This document shows positions 48,878 to 57,269 of a stretch of DNA of 64,000 nt, piece by piece (positions within the stretch are counted from its first letter, which is position 1; the number at the start of each line of letters is the position of its first letter). This stretch comes from Antrihabitans stalagmiti (lineage in GTDB: Bacteria; Actinomycetota; Actinomycetes; Mycobacteriales; Mycobacteriaceae): the NCBI RefSeq assembly GCF_016482825.1, contig NZ_JAEMNV010000007.1, positions 248,001 through 312,000 of the forward strand, in the 5' to 3' direction. Below the pieces are notes generated by a model. The model was not told where the DNA came from. It did no database searches and was given only the letters and a program-made list of their open reading frames with translations. The position numbers and the translations under genes are program-made.

Positions 48878-49516
48878 ATGACCGACGTGTGGAGTCACCT
48901 CGAAGCCGAACGACTCGACCTTGCCGACTTCCTCGACACCCTCACACCCGAGGAGTGGAATACCCCGTCGCTGTGCGGCGAATGGCTGGTTCGCGATGTG
49001 GCAGCGCACCTGGCGATCGGCGCCTGGACTCCCCCGGTCCCGACCGTACTCGGCATCGCGCGCAACGGATTCAGTCTCGATCGCTGGATCGCCGCAGACG
49101 CCAAACGCCTCGGAGCCGACGACCCTGCTGTGATCACGGCTCGCTTGCGTTCGGTCGCGGGTTGGCGCAAACATCCGCCCGGCATTCCCAAGACAGCGCC
49201 GCTGATCGACGTGTTGGTGCACGGCCTCGACATTCGACGGCCGCTCGGCAAGCCCCGCGGCATTCCTGCCGAACCATTCGCCATCGCTGCCCGCGATTTC
49301 ACTCGTCGCGGCATCACGGCATCGAAGTTCGGCAGCCGCGCGCGCATCGCCGGACTTCGGTTGCAAGCCGACGACCTCGAGTGGTCGACCGGCGACGGTC
49401 CGGTGGTCAGCGGCAGCAGCGCCGCGATACTGCTGATGTTCGCGCAACGTCCCGTCGAACCGGACGAGTTCACCGGCGACGGCGCGCCTGCCCTGTACGC
49501 ACGCCTGCGGACCTGA
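48878..49516 (+). CDS. Maleylpyruvate isomerase/DinB-fold (mycothiol-type) protein
   Basis: 212 residues: MTDVWSHLEAERLDLADFLDTLTPEEWNTPSLCGEWLVRDVAAHLAIG and DVLVHGLDIRRPLG give the DinB-fold helices and two of the metal-ligand histidines; FAQRPVEPDEFTGDG closes the domain. ATG 48878 is preferred, with ATG 48863 adding five residues. The substrate is unknown. Its stop codon directly abuts the stop of the next, oppositely oriented gene. Confidence 0.78.
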   Translation: MTDVWSHLEAERLDLADFLDTLTPEEWNTPSLCGEWLVRDVAAHLAIGAWTPPVPTVLGIARNGFSLDRWIAADAKRLGADDPAVITARLRSVAGWRKHPPGIPKTAPLIDVLVHGLDIRRPLGKPRGIPAEPFAIAARDFTRRGITASKFGSRARIAGLRLQADDLEWSTGDGPVVSGSSAAILLMFAQRPVEPDEFTGDGAPALYARLRT

Positions 49517-50560
49517 TCAGGCCGGATCGGCCTGCTCGACCGTCGTCGAGATACGGCCGTCCCGATCGAATTCGGTGCGCCGGTCGACAGCCGGTCCGCT
49601 GACCAGCACTGTCGCGAGAAAACGTTTTCCACGAGGCAGCACCCGCACCGTCACCGACCCCTCGTTGGCGCCGTCGAGTTCCTGCGCGGCGATTCGCAGC
49701 ACCGTCTTACGTACCCCCGAGCCGACATCGGCGAACCCGCCGTCGTCGAGCAGAACGACCTCGACACCGCGGCTGCGAGCGCCCCTCGTCGCGGCGACGA
49801 CCTCCGCCGACGACAGTTGCGGCGCGCGCAGACCATCGCGTAACTCGGCTTCGAGCAGCCGACATTCCTCTCGTTCGGCCAGGTCGAGCGCCTCACCCCG
49901 TGCGATCCGCTCGAGCACGGGGCGGGCCAGCTCGTCGAGCCGATCGAGCTGCCTGTCGCGTTCCTCGTTCTGCGCGGCCATCGTGGCCTCGGCGGCCGCG
50001 CGCCTGGTCGCGTCCGCGCGCAGATCGGACAACGACTGGATGGCCGGACGCATGATGACCATGAACACGGTGACAGCAGCGACGGTGCCGACCGGAGCCG
50101 TTGCGCCGACGATGCCGGACAACCCGAGGTCCGTACCGCGGTCCACCTGGGCGACCACGACGCCCGTCGCCGCGACACCGATCCACGCGTAGGCGGTCCG
50201 ACCACGAATGATCAACAGACACAACACAAGTGAGTACGCGAAGGCCGTCCAGAGAATGTGACTGTCCTGACCGGGAGCGCGGGTGTTCGTCAACGTCGCA
50301 TAGGTCGCGACGGGCCCGATGATCGAGATCAGAAATGTGTACGGCAGCGGGATCGGGTCACGGCGCGACAACACGACGATCGTGGCGCTGACTCCGATCG
50401 CCGCGTAACACACGACGACCAACGAGGCATTGTTCGTCGTATCGAGGTTCTGCAGCATCACCATCAGAACGGTGAGCAGCAGCAACCCGAGCATCAACCA
50501 CGCCGGTCTACCACGAAGTCCGAGCAGTCCGCGCAGGTCGACGTCGCTAGCGGATTCCAT
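49517..50560 (-). CDS. Membrane protein resembling a degenerate sensor kinase
   Basis: 347 residues. Five to six membrane helices in the first 180 residues are followed by a coiled-coil linker (RRAAAEATMAAQNEERDRQLDRLDELARPVLERIARGE) and a C-terminal ATPase-like domain. That domain lacks recognisable H, N and G boxes (AELRDGLRAPQLSSAEVVAATRGARSRGVEVVLLDDGGF ... SVTVRVLPRGKRFLATVLVSG). Its start overlaps the end of the histidine kinase gene by 14 bases, so it belongs to that operon. It may be an accessory sensor; kinase activity is unlikely from what I see. Confidence 0.7.
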   Translation of the reverse strand: MESASDVDLRGLLGLRGRPAWLMLGLLLLTVLMVMLQNLDTTNNASLVVVCYAAIGVSATIVVLSRRDPIPLPYTFLISIIGPVATYATLTNTRAPGQDSHILWTAFAYSLVLCLLIIRGRTAYAWIGVAATGVVVAQVDRGTDLGLSGIVGATAPVGTVAAVTVFMVIMRPAIQSLSDLRADATRRAAAEATMAAQNEERDRQLDRLDELARPVLERIARGEALDLAEREECRLLEAELRDGLRAPQLSSAEVVAATRGARSRGVEVVLLDDGGFADVGSGVRKTVLRIAAQELDGANEGSVTVRVLPRGKRFLATVLVSGPAVDRRTEFDRDGRISTTVEQADPA

Positions 50561-51764
50561 CGGACCCCCATACCAACGTGACCGTGGTTCCGCGTCCCGG
50601 CGACGATTCGACGAAAGCGGCACCGCCAGGCAATTCGCGCATTCTGCCGAGAATGCTCAACGACACTCCGAGTCGATCGGTCGGCACGGCTGCAGGATCG
50701 AAGCCTGCGCCGTCATCGATGACCGCAACACGTATTCCTCCTGCACCGACCGTCGCCACGATCTCGCGCCGCACGTCGCGACCGGGTTCCGCGGCGTGCC
50801 GCAAGCTGTTGCGCAGGGCTTCGCTCAGCGCGGCAGCAATCGTCTCCGCCGCCTGAACAGGCAGTTTGAGGTCGTCGAAACCGGCCTGCTTGCGCGCCGT
50901 GAAGATCACCCGCGTATTCACCTGAACAGCAGCCGCGCGCAGGAACCCGATCGCTGCGGCCGCGTCGTATTCGGACCGATCGACTGCCTCGGACCGGAAT
51001 TCGTTCATCTCCTGCAGCGTGCGGCCTGCCTGCTCGGCAAGGATCGCCGATTCGCGACCACGCGAGGCGTCGAGCAACGTCGACAGCACACCGTCGTGGA
51101 TCAGGGCCGCGAACTTCGCGCGTTCCTTGGTTCGGGCCGCGACCGCGGCGATCGCGGCAGCCTCCCGTGCCGCTCGACTGGATTCGGTGTCGAGCAAGGT
51201 CGTCGCACGAACGGCGAAGACGACAACCCACGCGAACAGCCCTGCCGTGCAGAAGCCGCGAACCGCATGTTGGACGTAATCGAACAAGGCCGAATCACCG
51301 GCGCCGTAGCGCGCGACGAACGACGCAATGATCGATGTGACGACGAGGTAGGCAAGGGTGATCTTCGGCGTCCAGACGAGTGCGGCGGCGACGGCACCGA
51401 TTGCGATGATGCGGCCGATCCACGACGCTTGGCCATCGAGTCCGCCGAACTCACCGGCAAGCGGGAACACCGCCACGCTGAGCAGATAGTTCACGGCAAG
51501 CGTTGCCGCAATGCGCCGGACGGTCCTCAGCTGCGCTTTGATCCCGGCAACGGCCAACGCGAGGCAGAAACCGACGACGAGCACGACGGCTGCTGGCGTC
51601 CACCATGATTCGAGCAGCCGTGCCTGATGGACGATCTCCGGCGAGTCCATCGCCGCGTAGATGACACCGCCGAGCCCGATGGTGACGGCGAGCGATCGTG
51701 TGACACGTTCGTTCGCGCGCATCGCGCCGTACGTCGAGACGGTGGCGTCGGTGTCGGCTGTCAT
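50547..51764 (-). CDS. Sensor histidine kinase (NarL/DesK-like type)
   Basis: 405 residues. Six or more membrane helices occupy the first 200 residues. The dimerisation helix has AKFAALIHDGVLSTLLDASRG with the probable phospho-His. The ATPase domain has ALSEALRNSLRHA (N box), VAVIDDGAGFDPAA (G1) and SSPGRGTTVTLVWG (G2). ATG 51764 lies 14 bases after the response-regulator stop. The signal is unknown. Confidence 0.88.
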   Translation of the reverse strand: MTADTDATVSTYGAMRANERVTRSLAVTIGLGGVIYAAMDSPEIVHQARLLESWWTPAAVVLVVGFCLALAVAGIKAQLRTVRRIAATLAVNYLLSVAVFPLAGEFGGLDGQASWIGRIIAIGAVAAALVWTPKITLAYLVVTSIIASFVARYGAGDSALFDYVQHAVRGFCTAGLFAWVVVFAVRATTLLDTESSRAAREAAAIAAVAARTKERAKFAALIHDGVLSTLLDASRGRESAILAEQAGRTLQEMNEFRSEAVDRSEYDAAAAIGFLRAAAVQVNTRVIFTARKQAGFDDLKLPVQAAETIAAALSEALRNSLRHAAEPGRDVRREIVATVGAGGIRVAVIDDGAGFDPAAVPTDRLGVSLSILGRMRELPGGAAFVESSPGRGTTVTLVWGSDGIR

Positions 51765-51778
51765 GCCCCGGAGCCCGC

Positions 51779-52444
51779 TCAAGACTGCAGATGCGGCGAC
51801 TCGGGAACGGGTAGCCACCCGTCCTCGACTGCGCGCTTGTACAGATCGGTTTTGGTCGGCGCCGGACGACCGGCGTCGGAGTACTTCTGCCTGATCCGCG
51901 AAAGGTAATCGTTGACCGTCTGTTCCGACAGACCGGTGAGGCGCGCCACGCGAGACGCCTTCTCCCCCGATGCGTACAAGGTGAGCACTTCCTCCTGACG
52001 TGGGCTCAACCCGACGTCGGACAGTCTCGGGTCGCCGTCGATAGCCGCCGCCCAGTCGGTGGTCACAACCTGTGCACCCGAGGCGGCACGCCGCACGGCA
52101 TCGACGACGTAGGACGCGTCCTCCGACTTCCGAATGACGCCGAGTACGCCGGCACGCGCCGCGGACCGCACCAGAAAAGCGTTCTCCGCACCGGTGAAGA
52201 CAAGTACCTCGACGCCGTGTTCGCGCAGCGTACGGACGTTTTCTTCCGGAACCGAGCCGTCAGCCAGACGCAGGTCGAGCACAACGAGATCGAGATCGTG
52301 GGTCTGGTCGAGCAACTCGCGAACCGTCCCAGCCGAAGCAACGACCTCCAGATCGGCTTCGGCAGACAACATCGCAGACACGCCGATGATCACGGATTCG
52401 TGGTCCTCGACCAAGCCGATTCGACGCAACGCGGCGGCGATCAT
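51779..52444 (-). CDS. LuxR/NarL-family response regulator
   Basis: 221 residues. The receiver domain has LVEDHESV (acidic pair), phospho-Asp in LVVLDLRLADG, and the conserved Thr/Lys in VFTGAE and IRKSED. The LuxR helix-turn-helix is LSPRQEEVLTLYASGEKASRVARLTGLSEQTVNDYLSRIRQKY. It leads the RR-kinase-accessory operon. A strong hairpin (52494-52526) isolates it from the disrupted flavodoxin gene upstream. Confidence 0.92.
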   Translation of the reverse strand: MIAAALRRIGLVEDHESVIIGVSAMLSAEADLEVVASAGTVRELLDQTHDLDLVVLDLRLADGSVPEENVRTLREHGVEVLVFTGAENAFLVRSAARAGVLGVIRKSEDASYVVDAVRRAASGAQVVTTDWAAAIDGDPRLSDVGLSPRQEEVLTLYASGEKASRVARLTGLSEQTVNDYLSRIRQKYSDAGRPAPTKTDLYKRAVEDGWLPVPESPHLQS

Positions 52445-52493
52445 GTCGCGCCCTCCTCAGCTCTGAATGTCCAACGACGGGCCACGTGTATGG

Positions 52494-52526
52494 CCCCGCA
52501 CGGATGAACCAGCCATCCGTGCGGGG
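52494..52526 (-). terminator. 13-bp hairpin between the flavodoxin 3' fragment and the two-component operon
   Basis: Arms CCCCGCACGGATG (52494-52506) and CATCCGTGCGGGG (52514-52526) are exact complements with a 7-base loop. It should end transcription coming from the dapB-flavodoxin direction. Confidence 0.85.
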
Positions 52527-52611
52527 CGCTTACCCGACCCCGTAACCAGTCTTGTCCACAATGTCGGTTCCGAATACCCGCCAAAACTGGGGGCAGAGGT
52601 TTCCCGCTCCG

Positions 52612-52858
52612 TCACCCGTCTCCTGCAACAGTCACGGCCACGGTCGCACCGAGTTCGTAGCACCGCTCCCGAGTCGTCGCTTCGATCGGACCGACGATCT
52701 CGAGGGTTTCGGCGACCTGTTCGAGGCCGAGCCCGGTCACGATCTTCGTCACCGAGCGGACCGCACCGACGGTGTCGTTGTTGCCGTGTATCCACAATCC
52801 GTACGGTCGCCCGGCCACCTCGTCGAGACACGAGTAGTAGACGGTGTCGACAAAATGC
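52612..52858 (-). pseudogene. 3' part of a split flavodoxin-family gene
   Basis: The frame reads HFVDTVYYSCLDEVAGRPYG ... WIHGNNDTVGAVRSV ... ERCYELGATVAVTVAGDG, the C-terminal half of a small flavodoxin/NADPH-FMN-reductase-like protein. It is co-linear with the intact paralogue at 56817 (YYQILDSTRGRPFGLYLHGN ... ERCWELGATVAAHLMG). Joined at AAATGC to the fragment ending at 57318, it gives one open frame of 153 codons. Upstream of the junction the sequence is foreign. A TTG 11 bases inside the insert could start an 85-residue remnant, but that is unlikely to be functional. Confidence 0.85.
52853..52858. repeat. Left junction repeat AAATGC (attL-like)
   Basis: AAATGC here separates the host flavodoxin 3' part (to the left) from insert DNA. 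The same 6 bases occur at the other junction, 57318-57323. Bases beyond the core differ, as expected for two recombined halves. Confidence 0.65.
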
Positions 52859-53002
52859 CTGTTTCGCAAATTGTCTCACCATAAGTGCCCCGCTGACCAG
52901 CACCTACACTGACTCACGACGTGCACCGACCTGCGAAGTAATCCACACGCGCATCTCGCGAGACTTGGCCGGTAGGCACTCGGTCGCCGACCAGGAGGCC
53001 GA

Positions 53003-53134
53003 GTGCAGGCTGCGACGCGGCCGGAGGCACAGATCGCCGACGTCGAGGCCGAGGCGGCCCCGGTGTTCACCGACCCGTGGTGCGAGATCACGCGATTTCT
53101 CCGCTCCATGGCGCTGTGCGGTGAGCTGCCCTGA
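53003..53134 (+). CDS. Possible 43-residue small protein at the left end of the insert
   Basis: A GTG preceded by AGGAGG with 4-base spacing opens a frame coding for MQAATRPEAQIADVEAEAAP, then a Phe/Trp/Cys-containing tail ending in LCGELP. Only the good ribosome site supports it. It could be the remnant of a larger gene. No family is recognised. Confidence 0.3.
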   Translation: MQAATRPEAQIADVEAEAAPVFTDPWCEITRFLRSMALCGELP

Positions 53135-53203
53135 TCGCCCGGCGGGGGTTCAACCGGTTGACCATGACCATCACCATCGACCGCGTGGGCCGCGGCCGCT
53201 GGC

Positions 53204-54232
53204 ATGAGCCCTCAGACGCGATCACCGTCAACTCGCGCCGTCCTGGCAACGAAGCTTGCCCGTCCAGCAGATCAGCCGCATAAGGTCCTCAATGTGCTGC
53301 TGCTCGACCACCTGCCTACTGCCAACTCTCTACTTCGCCGCGCCGTTCCCGAGATGCTGTATCACTACACAAATTCGGACTCGCTGATCCAAATCGTCAC
53401 CAGTGGCCAAATCTGGGGTGGGCTACCGGAGCAGATGAACGACGCCGAGGAAGTCGCCCGTGCATTTCATTGGCTCAACATCATTGCTGGTCGACTTCAC
53501 CTCGACATGAGGCAGTCCGACGACCGCGACGAGCGTATGCATTTCGCGAGCTGGGCCGAAGGTAGAACTTCGGACAAGGACTTTGGCTACTTAATGCGAG
53601 ACTCACCAAAGACGTATCTGGTATCGCTCTCCCAAGACGGCGACTCACTCTCGCAATGGCGGGCCTACTGTCCCCGCAGCGGCGGCTACTGCTTAGGTTT
53701 ACCCGGCGTGCTGATCCGAGACGCCGCGTCATCTTCGGGGTGGCTGCTAGCCCCCTGCATTTACGACGAGTCCGACGTCGAAGCCATCATGCGCGAGTTG
53801 TTCGAGCACCATATGACGAAGTGGTTCTCGACAATCGACCCCGGTGCGCCTTTCGACCCCGACAACGACTCCTTTACCGACGGCGTCACCGAGGCCGTCC
53901 GCGTGATGGTCGAGGAGGCCCGGCTCGTCGGCCACTTCATCAAGAACCCCACCTTCGAAGCGGAGTGTGAGTGGCGTTTACTGGCTTTTGACCATGACCA
54001 CGACGCCGACGATCTCCGCTACAAGTCAGGCACAGACGGCGTGCGCGTGTTCCTCCCGTTCGACTTCATGGATGGCCACGCCAAGTGCTTTCCAGACACG
54101 CCGCGCCCCTCCGTCCGAATCGGTCCTAACGCTCACCCCGAGAGTGTCAAGTTCGCGACCTCTTCGCTCGTCGAAAAACTCGTTGGACCTGGTAACGCCG
54201 ACGTGTTCATGACGTCAAGTAGCTACCGCTAG
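53204..54232 (+). CDS. DUF2971 domain protein
   Basis: 342 residues from ATG 53204. The DUF2971 core begins at LYHYTNSDSLIQIVTSGQIWGGLPEQMNDAEE and continues with FASWAEGRTSDK, VSLSQDGDSLSQWRAYCPRSGGYCLGL (the F/S-x-S-x-x-x-D-x-x-x-x-W-x-x-Y block typical of the family), then FEAECEWRLLAFD. Such proteins are common in accessory and defence islands; no activity is established. The first 45 residues before the core are atypical, so translation may start further in. Base composition looks less GC-rich than the flanks. Confidence 0.75.
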   Translation: MSPQTRSPSTRAVLATKLARPADQPHKVLNVLLLDHLPTANSLLRRAVPEMLYHYTNSDSLIQIVTSGQIWGGLPEQMNDAEEVARAFHWLNIIAGRLHLDMRQSDDRDERMHFASWAEGRTSDKDFGYLMRDSPKTYLVSLSQDGDSLSQWRAYCPRSGGYCLGLPGVLIRDAASSSGWLLAPCIYDESDVEAIMRELFEHHMTKWFSTIDPGAPFDPDNDSFTDGVTEAVRVMVEEARLVGHFIKNPTFEAECEWRLLAFDHDHDADDLRYKSGTDGVRVFLPFDFMDGHAKCFPDTPRPSVRIGPNAHPESVKFATSSLVEKLVGPGNADVFMTSSSYR

Positions 54233-54903
54233 GCATCCGCGAGCGCCGATTGAGGTACACAGCGTCCGCGCCGCGGTCCTTAGTGCGCACGATGTGAACC
54301 CCACCGCGACCGCCACTACGGCGGACGACCCGATGCCGTCCGCGCACCCTCGCCCTTCTGGGTATCGGCATGGAGGAGAAGCGACGACGAGCCCAGCCCC
54401 AAAGACGCTCAATTCCATAAGCCGGGCGATCGACGCGGGCTTCTGCGACTCAATCGGCCGCGCCGCCTGATGGCTATCGTCGGCCAGCACCCGCGTACTC
54501 AGCGCACAACCGTAATCCGCGCGTCGGGATCATCACTTCCAGCGGGCACTCTGGGCATAACGGCGGCGATGGACTCGGCGGTGACTTCTGCCAGGTTGGG
54601 CTTTGCACCAGGAGTAGAAGAACCGTTGCGGAGTGCCCTTTCGAGCTCCTCCCGGGTCAGCAGACCGCCAAGGAAAGAGAGCTGCATCCCGGTCGCGCGC
54701 TCGACGTCCCGGCTGACCCCGGTGGTGAAATCTATCTCGCGAAATGCGGTGTGGTCTGCGGACCCTGCCGTAGTTCACTCCCTGGCGTTTTCACGGTCGA
54801 GATGGGGTTGGGCGACTGATTACGGCCCGGCCCTAATCTTGATCGTGTTCGTAGCGAACCGAACTGCGCGTACGCATTGTGGACGAGCCGATACGATCGG
54901 CGG
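54233..54903. other. Gene-poor stretch inside the insert
   Basis: No convincing full gene. The best candidate is a minus-strand frame 54499-54687 coding for MQLSFLGGLLTREELERALR and onward to 62 residues. The same frame continues upstream without a start for about 27 codons (AFREIDFTTGVSRDVERATG), which looks like the 3' remnant of a longer gene that has lost its beginning. A plus-strand frame over the same bases is its shadow. No hairpin or att-like repeat was noticed. Confidence 0.4.
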
Positions 54904-55734
54904 ATGAGCGACGACGAAGGCTCGAACCTCGCAGGCCTAGCCAAAATCCGTCGCGCTTTCCAGGTTCGAGATGAGTTGCGAGACTTGCTCGAAAAACTCC
55001 TGACCGCGGACAGAAAGTATACGCGGCGTGACAACAACTCAGAGCGCTACTCCCGCACAGTTTGGGCAGAGTGGACCCTCGACGAGGTGCCTGACTACAC
55101 GCAGTCATCGCTTCTGATGGGCGACACGATCCACAACCTCCGCGCAGCAATGGATCACGCTGTTTGGGCAGTTACCCCGTCGCGAATCCAAGGGACCTGC
55201 CCGCGTGATGTTGCGTTCCCTCTCCACACGTCGGAGGAAGGGTTCAAGAAGTGGCTGCGCAAGCGAAAGACGTGGTACGGGCCGACCGTGGTCGAGGTCC
55301 TTGATTCCCAGCAGCCCTACCATGCCGGAACTGCCAAACTCCATCCGCTTCATATCCTCCAGTACCTCTCGAACACCGACAAGCACCAGCTACTCAACGT
55401 GGTTGCGAACAACGCCGTCGCAATGAGCGAGGTCCGCGTTTATCCGCACCCGCCGGGCGGCGTGAAGTCGGCGGTTCACGAGGGAGTCGTCTCCCCTGGG
55501 GTGGTTCTAGCAAGGGCCGAGTTCATCCGCCCCGTAGACAAGAGCGAGGTCGAACTGGTGCCGACGTTCGCATTCGAACAGGTCTTTCGATACATCGATC
55601 CGGCTGGTGATGAACGCTGGCTACCGCTCGGTGACGCGATGAACCAGGTCTGCCCAGCCGTGGTCACCGCCGTCGGCTACATCGCCTCCGCACACGAGAA
55701 GGACGTCAACGATGGGTGCACGCCGAAGGCGTAA
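54904..55734 (+). CDS. Uncharacterised cargo protein with HNLR and DKH motifs
   Basis: 276 residues from ATG 54904 (MSDDEGSNLAGLAKIRRAFQVRDELRDLLEKLL). GDTIHNLRAAMDHAVW is followed by HPLHILQYLSNTDKHQLLNVV. The pattern H-N-L-R-x-x-x-D-H ... D-K-H defines a widespread family of unknown function that I have seen in accessory DNA. The helical N-terminus and conserved His/Arg/Asp recall HEPN-like nucleases, but that is only a resemblance. No ribosome site is obvious. It is encoded toward the convergent zinc-motif gene, 36 bases away. Confidence 0.65.
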   Translation: MSDDEGSNLAGLAKIRRAFQVRDELRDLLEKLLTADRKYTRRDNNSERYSRTVWAEWTLDEVPDYTQSSLLMGDTIHNLRAAMDHAVWAVTPSRIQGTCPRDVAFPLHTSEEGFKKWLRKRKTWYGPTVVEVLDSQQPYHAGTAKLHPLHILQYLSNTDKHQLLNVVANNAVAMSEVRVYPHPPGGVKSAVHEGVVSPGVVLARAEFIRPVDKSEVELVPTFAFEQVFRYIDPAGDERWLPLGDAMNQVCPAVVTAVGYIASAHEKDVNDGCTPKA

Positions 55735-55770
55735 CCGGTCGTCGCGCCCAGCCGTTCAGAGGTGCAGCGC

Positions 55771-56544
55771 CTATTGCGCCTCCCGTTCGCCGTCGTCGAA
55801 CCGACGCCGGATGCGAAACGCGGCGTTCAGTTCCTCGTCGTCCAGGATGGCGTAGTCATTCTCGATCTGGCGCGCGATGCCCTTGTTGATCCGCGTCAGC
55901 GTCGTCTTGATCTCGCACCGCGCATCGGTCTGGCACACCCCACACTTGCGATCAATTCCCTCAAGCATGTGGTCGACTGTGTACCGGACTAGTACCTCAC
56001 GCCACCGATTGCGAGCAGCGTAAAGGAGCCGTAACCGCTGTTCAGGGTCACCCGAGGTCGGCGAACCTCCGCCCGCTTCCCACAGCGTGATCTCCTCGAC
56101 GAGACCCATATCGAGATCGGTCAGCGTCCGCTCGAACCTGCACGGTACGGCCTCGTGGCACTTTCCGCACTTCCCGGTGCCGTCGTTGGTGATGTGCTCT
56201 TTGGTCAGGTCGACGAGCGCCCTGCTCCACTTCTCCAGCGACGCAGCCATGCGCTCGATCTCGGCGTCGACGTCGATCGCTGGTCTAGGCGGCGGCAACG
56301 GCTTGATTGGCCGCCGAGGCGTCGTTACCACCTTAATTCGGTGTTCGCGACGGATGTGGTCGACGCGGCGGTCGACGCTCACGTGGCGGAGAAGCCTGAG
56401 CTGAACGGCAGCGGAAAGGGGCGTGGCCCAGTCGCGCGCATTGACTTTCGCCTTCGCGCGCGCTGTGAGGTAGGCGTTTCGGTTCAGGCCGTAGTGCTGG
56501 CAAAACTCACGGACTGTTCGACATGGCAAGGGTTCACCGGACAA
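55771..56544 (-). CDS. Novel protein with two H-x8-C-x2-C-x5-C motifs
   Basis: 257 residues. An N-terminal helix-turn-helix-like segment (TVREFCQHYGLNRNAYLTAR) is followed by a basic Pro-rich linker. Two spaced copies of the same metal-ligand pattern come next: HITNDGTGKCGKCHEAVPC and HMLEGIDRKCGVCQTDARC. Each is followed by a T-L-T-x(4-5)-G helix, so the second half is an internal duplication. Zinc binding is probable. The start is a TTG, well supported by AGGAGG 8 bases upstream (56553-56558). I know no named family. Confidence 0.7.
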   Translation of the reverse strand: MSGEPLPCRTVREFCQHYGLNRNAYLTARAKAKVNARDWATPLSAAVQLRLLRHVSVDRRVDHIRREHRIKVVTTPRRPIKPLPPPRPAIDVDAEIERMAASLEKWSRALVDLTKEHITNDGTGKCGKCHEAVPCRFERTLTDLDMGLVEEITLWEAGGGSPTSGDPEQRLRLLYAARNRWREVLVRYTVDHMLEGIDRKCGVCQTDARCEIKTTLTRINKGIARQIENDYAILDDEELNAAFRIRRRFDDGEREAQ

Positions 56545-56816
56545 GGGGTAATCCTCCTGGTGCGTCTACGCGACCAAGACATCACCGACCCCAATGTGAC
56601 CGACCCTTTACTGCGGGGCGCGGGCCACCCTCTAGGCTCTAGCCGTATCGCCAAATACGCGTCGAGCCCTGTCGGAGTCCGCTTTGGCAGGGCCTTCGGC
56701 GTCTCTGAGCAGACCCGGGTAAGCCTGCCGTTGCCATCGTAAGCGGCGGCTCCGACAACCTCCATCACACCTGTGGATAACTCTGCGTTTAACGTGCGAC
56801 ATCCGGATCGAGATCA
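56545..56816. other. Spacer inside the insert
   Basis: 272 bases between the TTG-start gene and the stop of the cargo flavodoxin. It holds the AGGAGG site and presumably the promoter of the zinc-motif gene. No supported gene or strong hairpin is seen. Confidence 0.5.
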
Positions 56817-57269
56817 CTACCCCATGAGGTGCGCGGCAACCGTTGCTCCCAGCTCCCAACACCTCTCCAGGTCCGCCTTCTCAGGCTTGCCGGACACGAT
56901 GACGTTGTCGGCCGCCTTCGCCCACCCGAGGCCGGTAGTGATCGAATCGACTGCGCGTTCAGCTCCCTCAGTGCCCTCGTTGCCGTGCAGGTACAACCCA
57001 AACGGACGGCCCCGAGTCGAGTCGAGAATCTGGTAGTAACTCTGGTCGAACGCGTGCTTGAGGGCACCGGAAATCGACCCGAGGTTCGCGGGGCTGCCGA
57101 GCACGTACCCCTCAGCTTGCAAGAAGTCACTCGCCGACACCGACAGGGCCGGTCGGCGCACGACCTCGACGCCCTCGATCTCGCGGTCGGTTGCGCCGCG
57201 GAGCACTGCCTCGAACATCGCCTGACAGTACGGCGAGGGCGTGTGATGGACAATCAGGAGCTGTGTCAT
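56817..57269 (-). CDS. Complete flavodoxin-family protein carried by the insert
   Basis: 150 residues: MTQLLIVHHTPSPYCQAMFEAVLRG ... LGSPANLGSISGALKHAFDQSYYQILDSTRGRPFGLYLHGNEG. It is a one-domain FMN-binding NAD(P)H-dehydrogenase-like fold. It parallels both fragments of the broken host gene over its full length, at roughly half identity, so it is a diverged homologue and not a duplicate. The ATG overlaps the stop of the truncated host frame as ATGA, with GAGG 9 bases upstream. It should therefore be expressed from the dapB-operon promoter and may replace the lost function. Confidence 0.85.
   Translation of the reverse strand: MTQLLIVHHTPSPYCQAMFEAVLRGATDREIEGVEVVRRPALSVSASDFLQAEGYVLGSPANLGSISGALKHAFDQSYYQILDSTRGRPFGLYLHGNEGTEGAERAVDSITTGLGWAKAADNVIVSGKPEKADLERCWELGATVAAHLMG

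Noticed and set aside
54470-54907. Plus-strand 145-codon frame in the gene-poor part of the insert
   Set aside because: It lies opposite the more protein-like minus-strand remnant and lacks a ribosome site.
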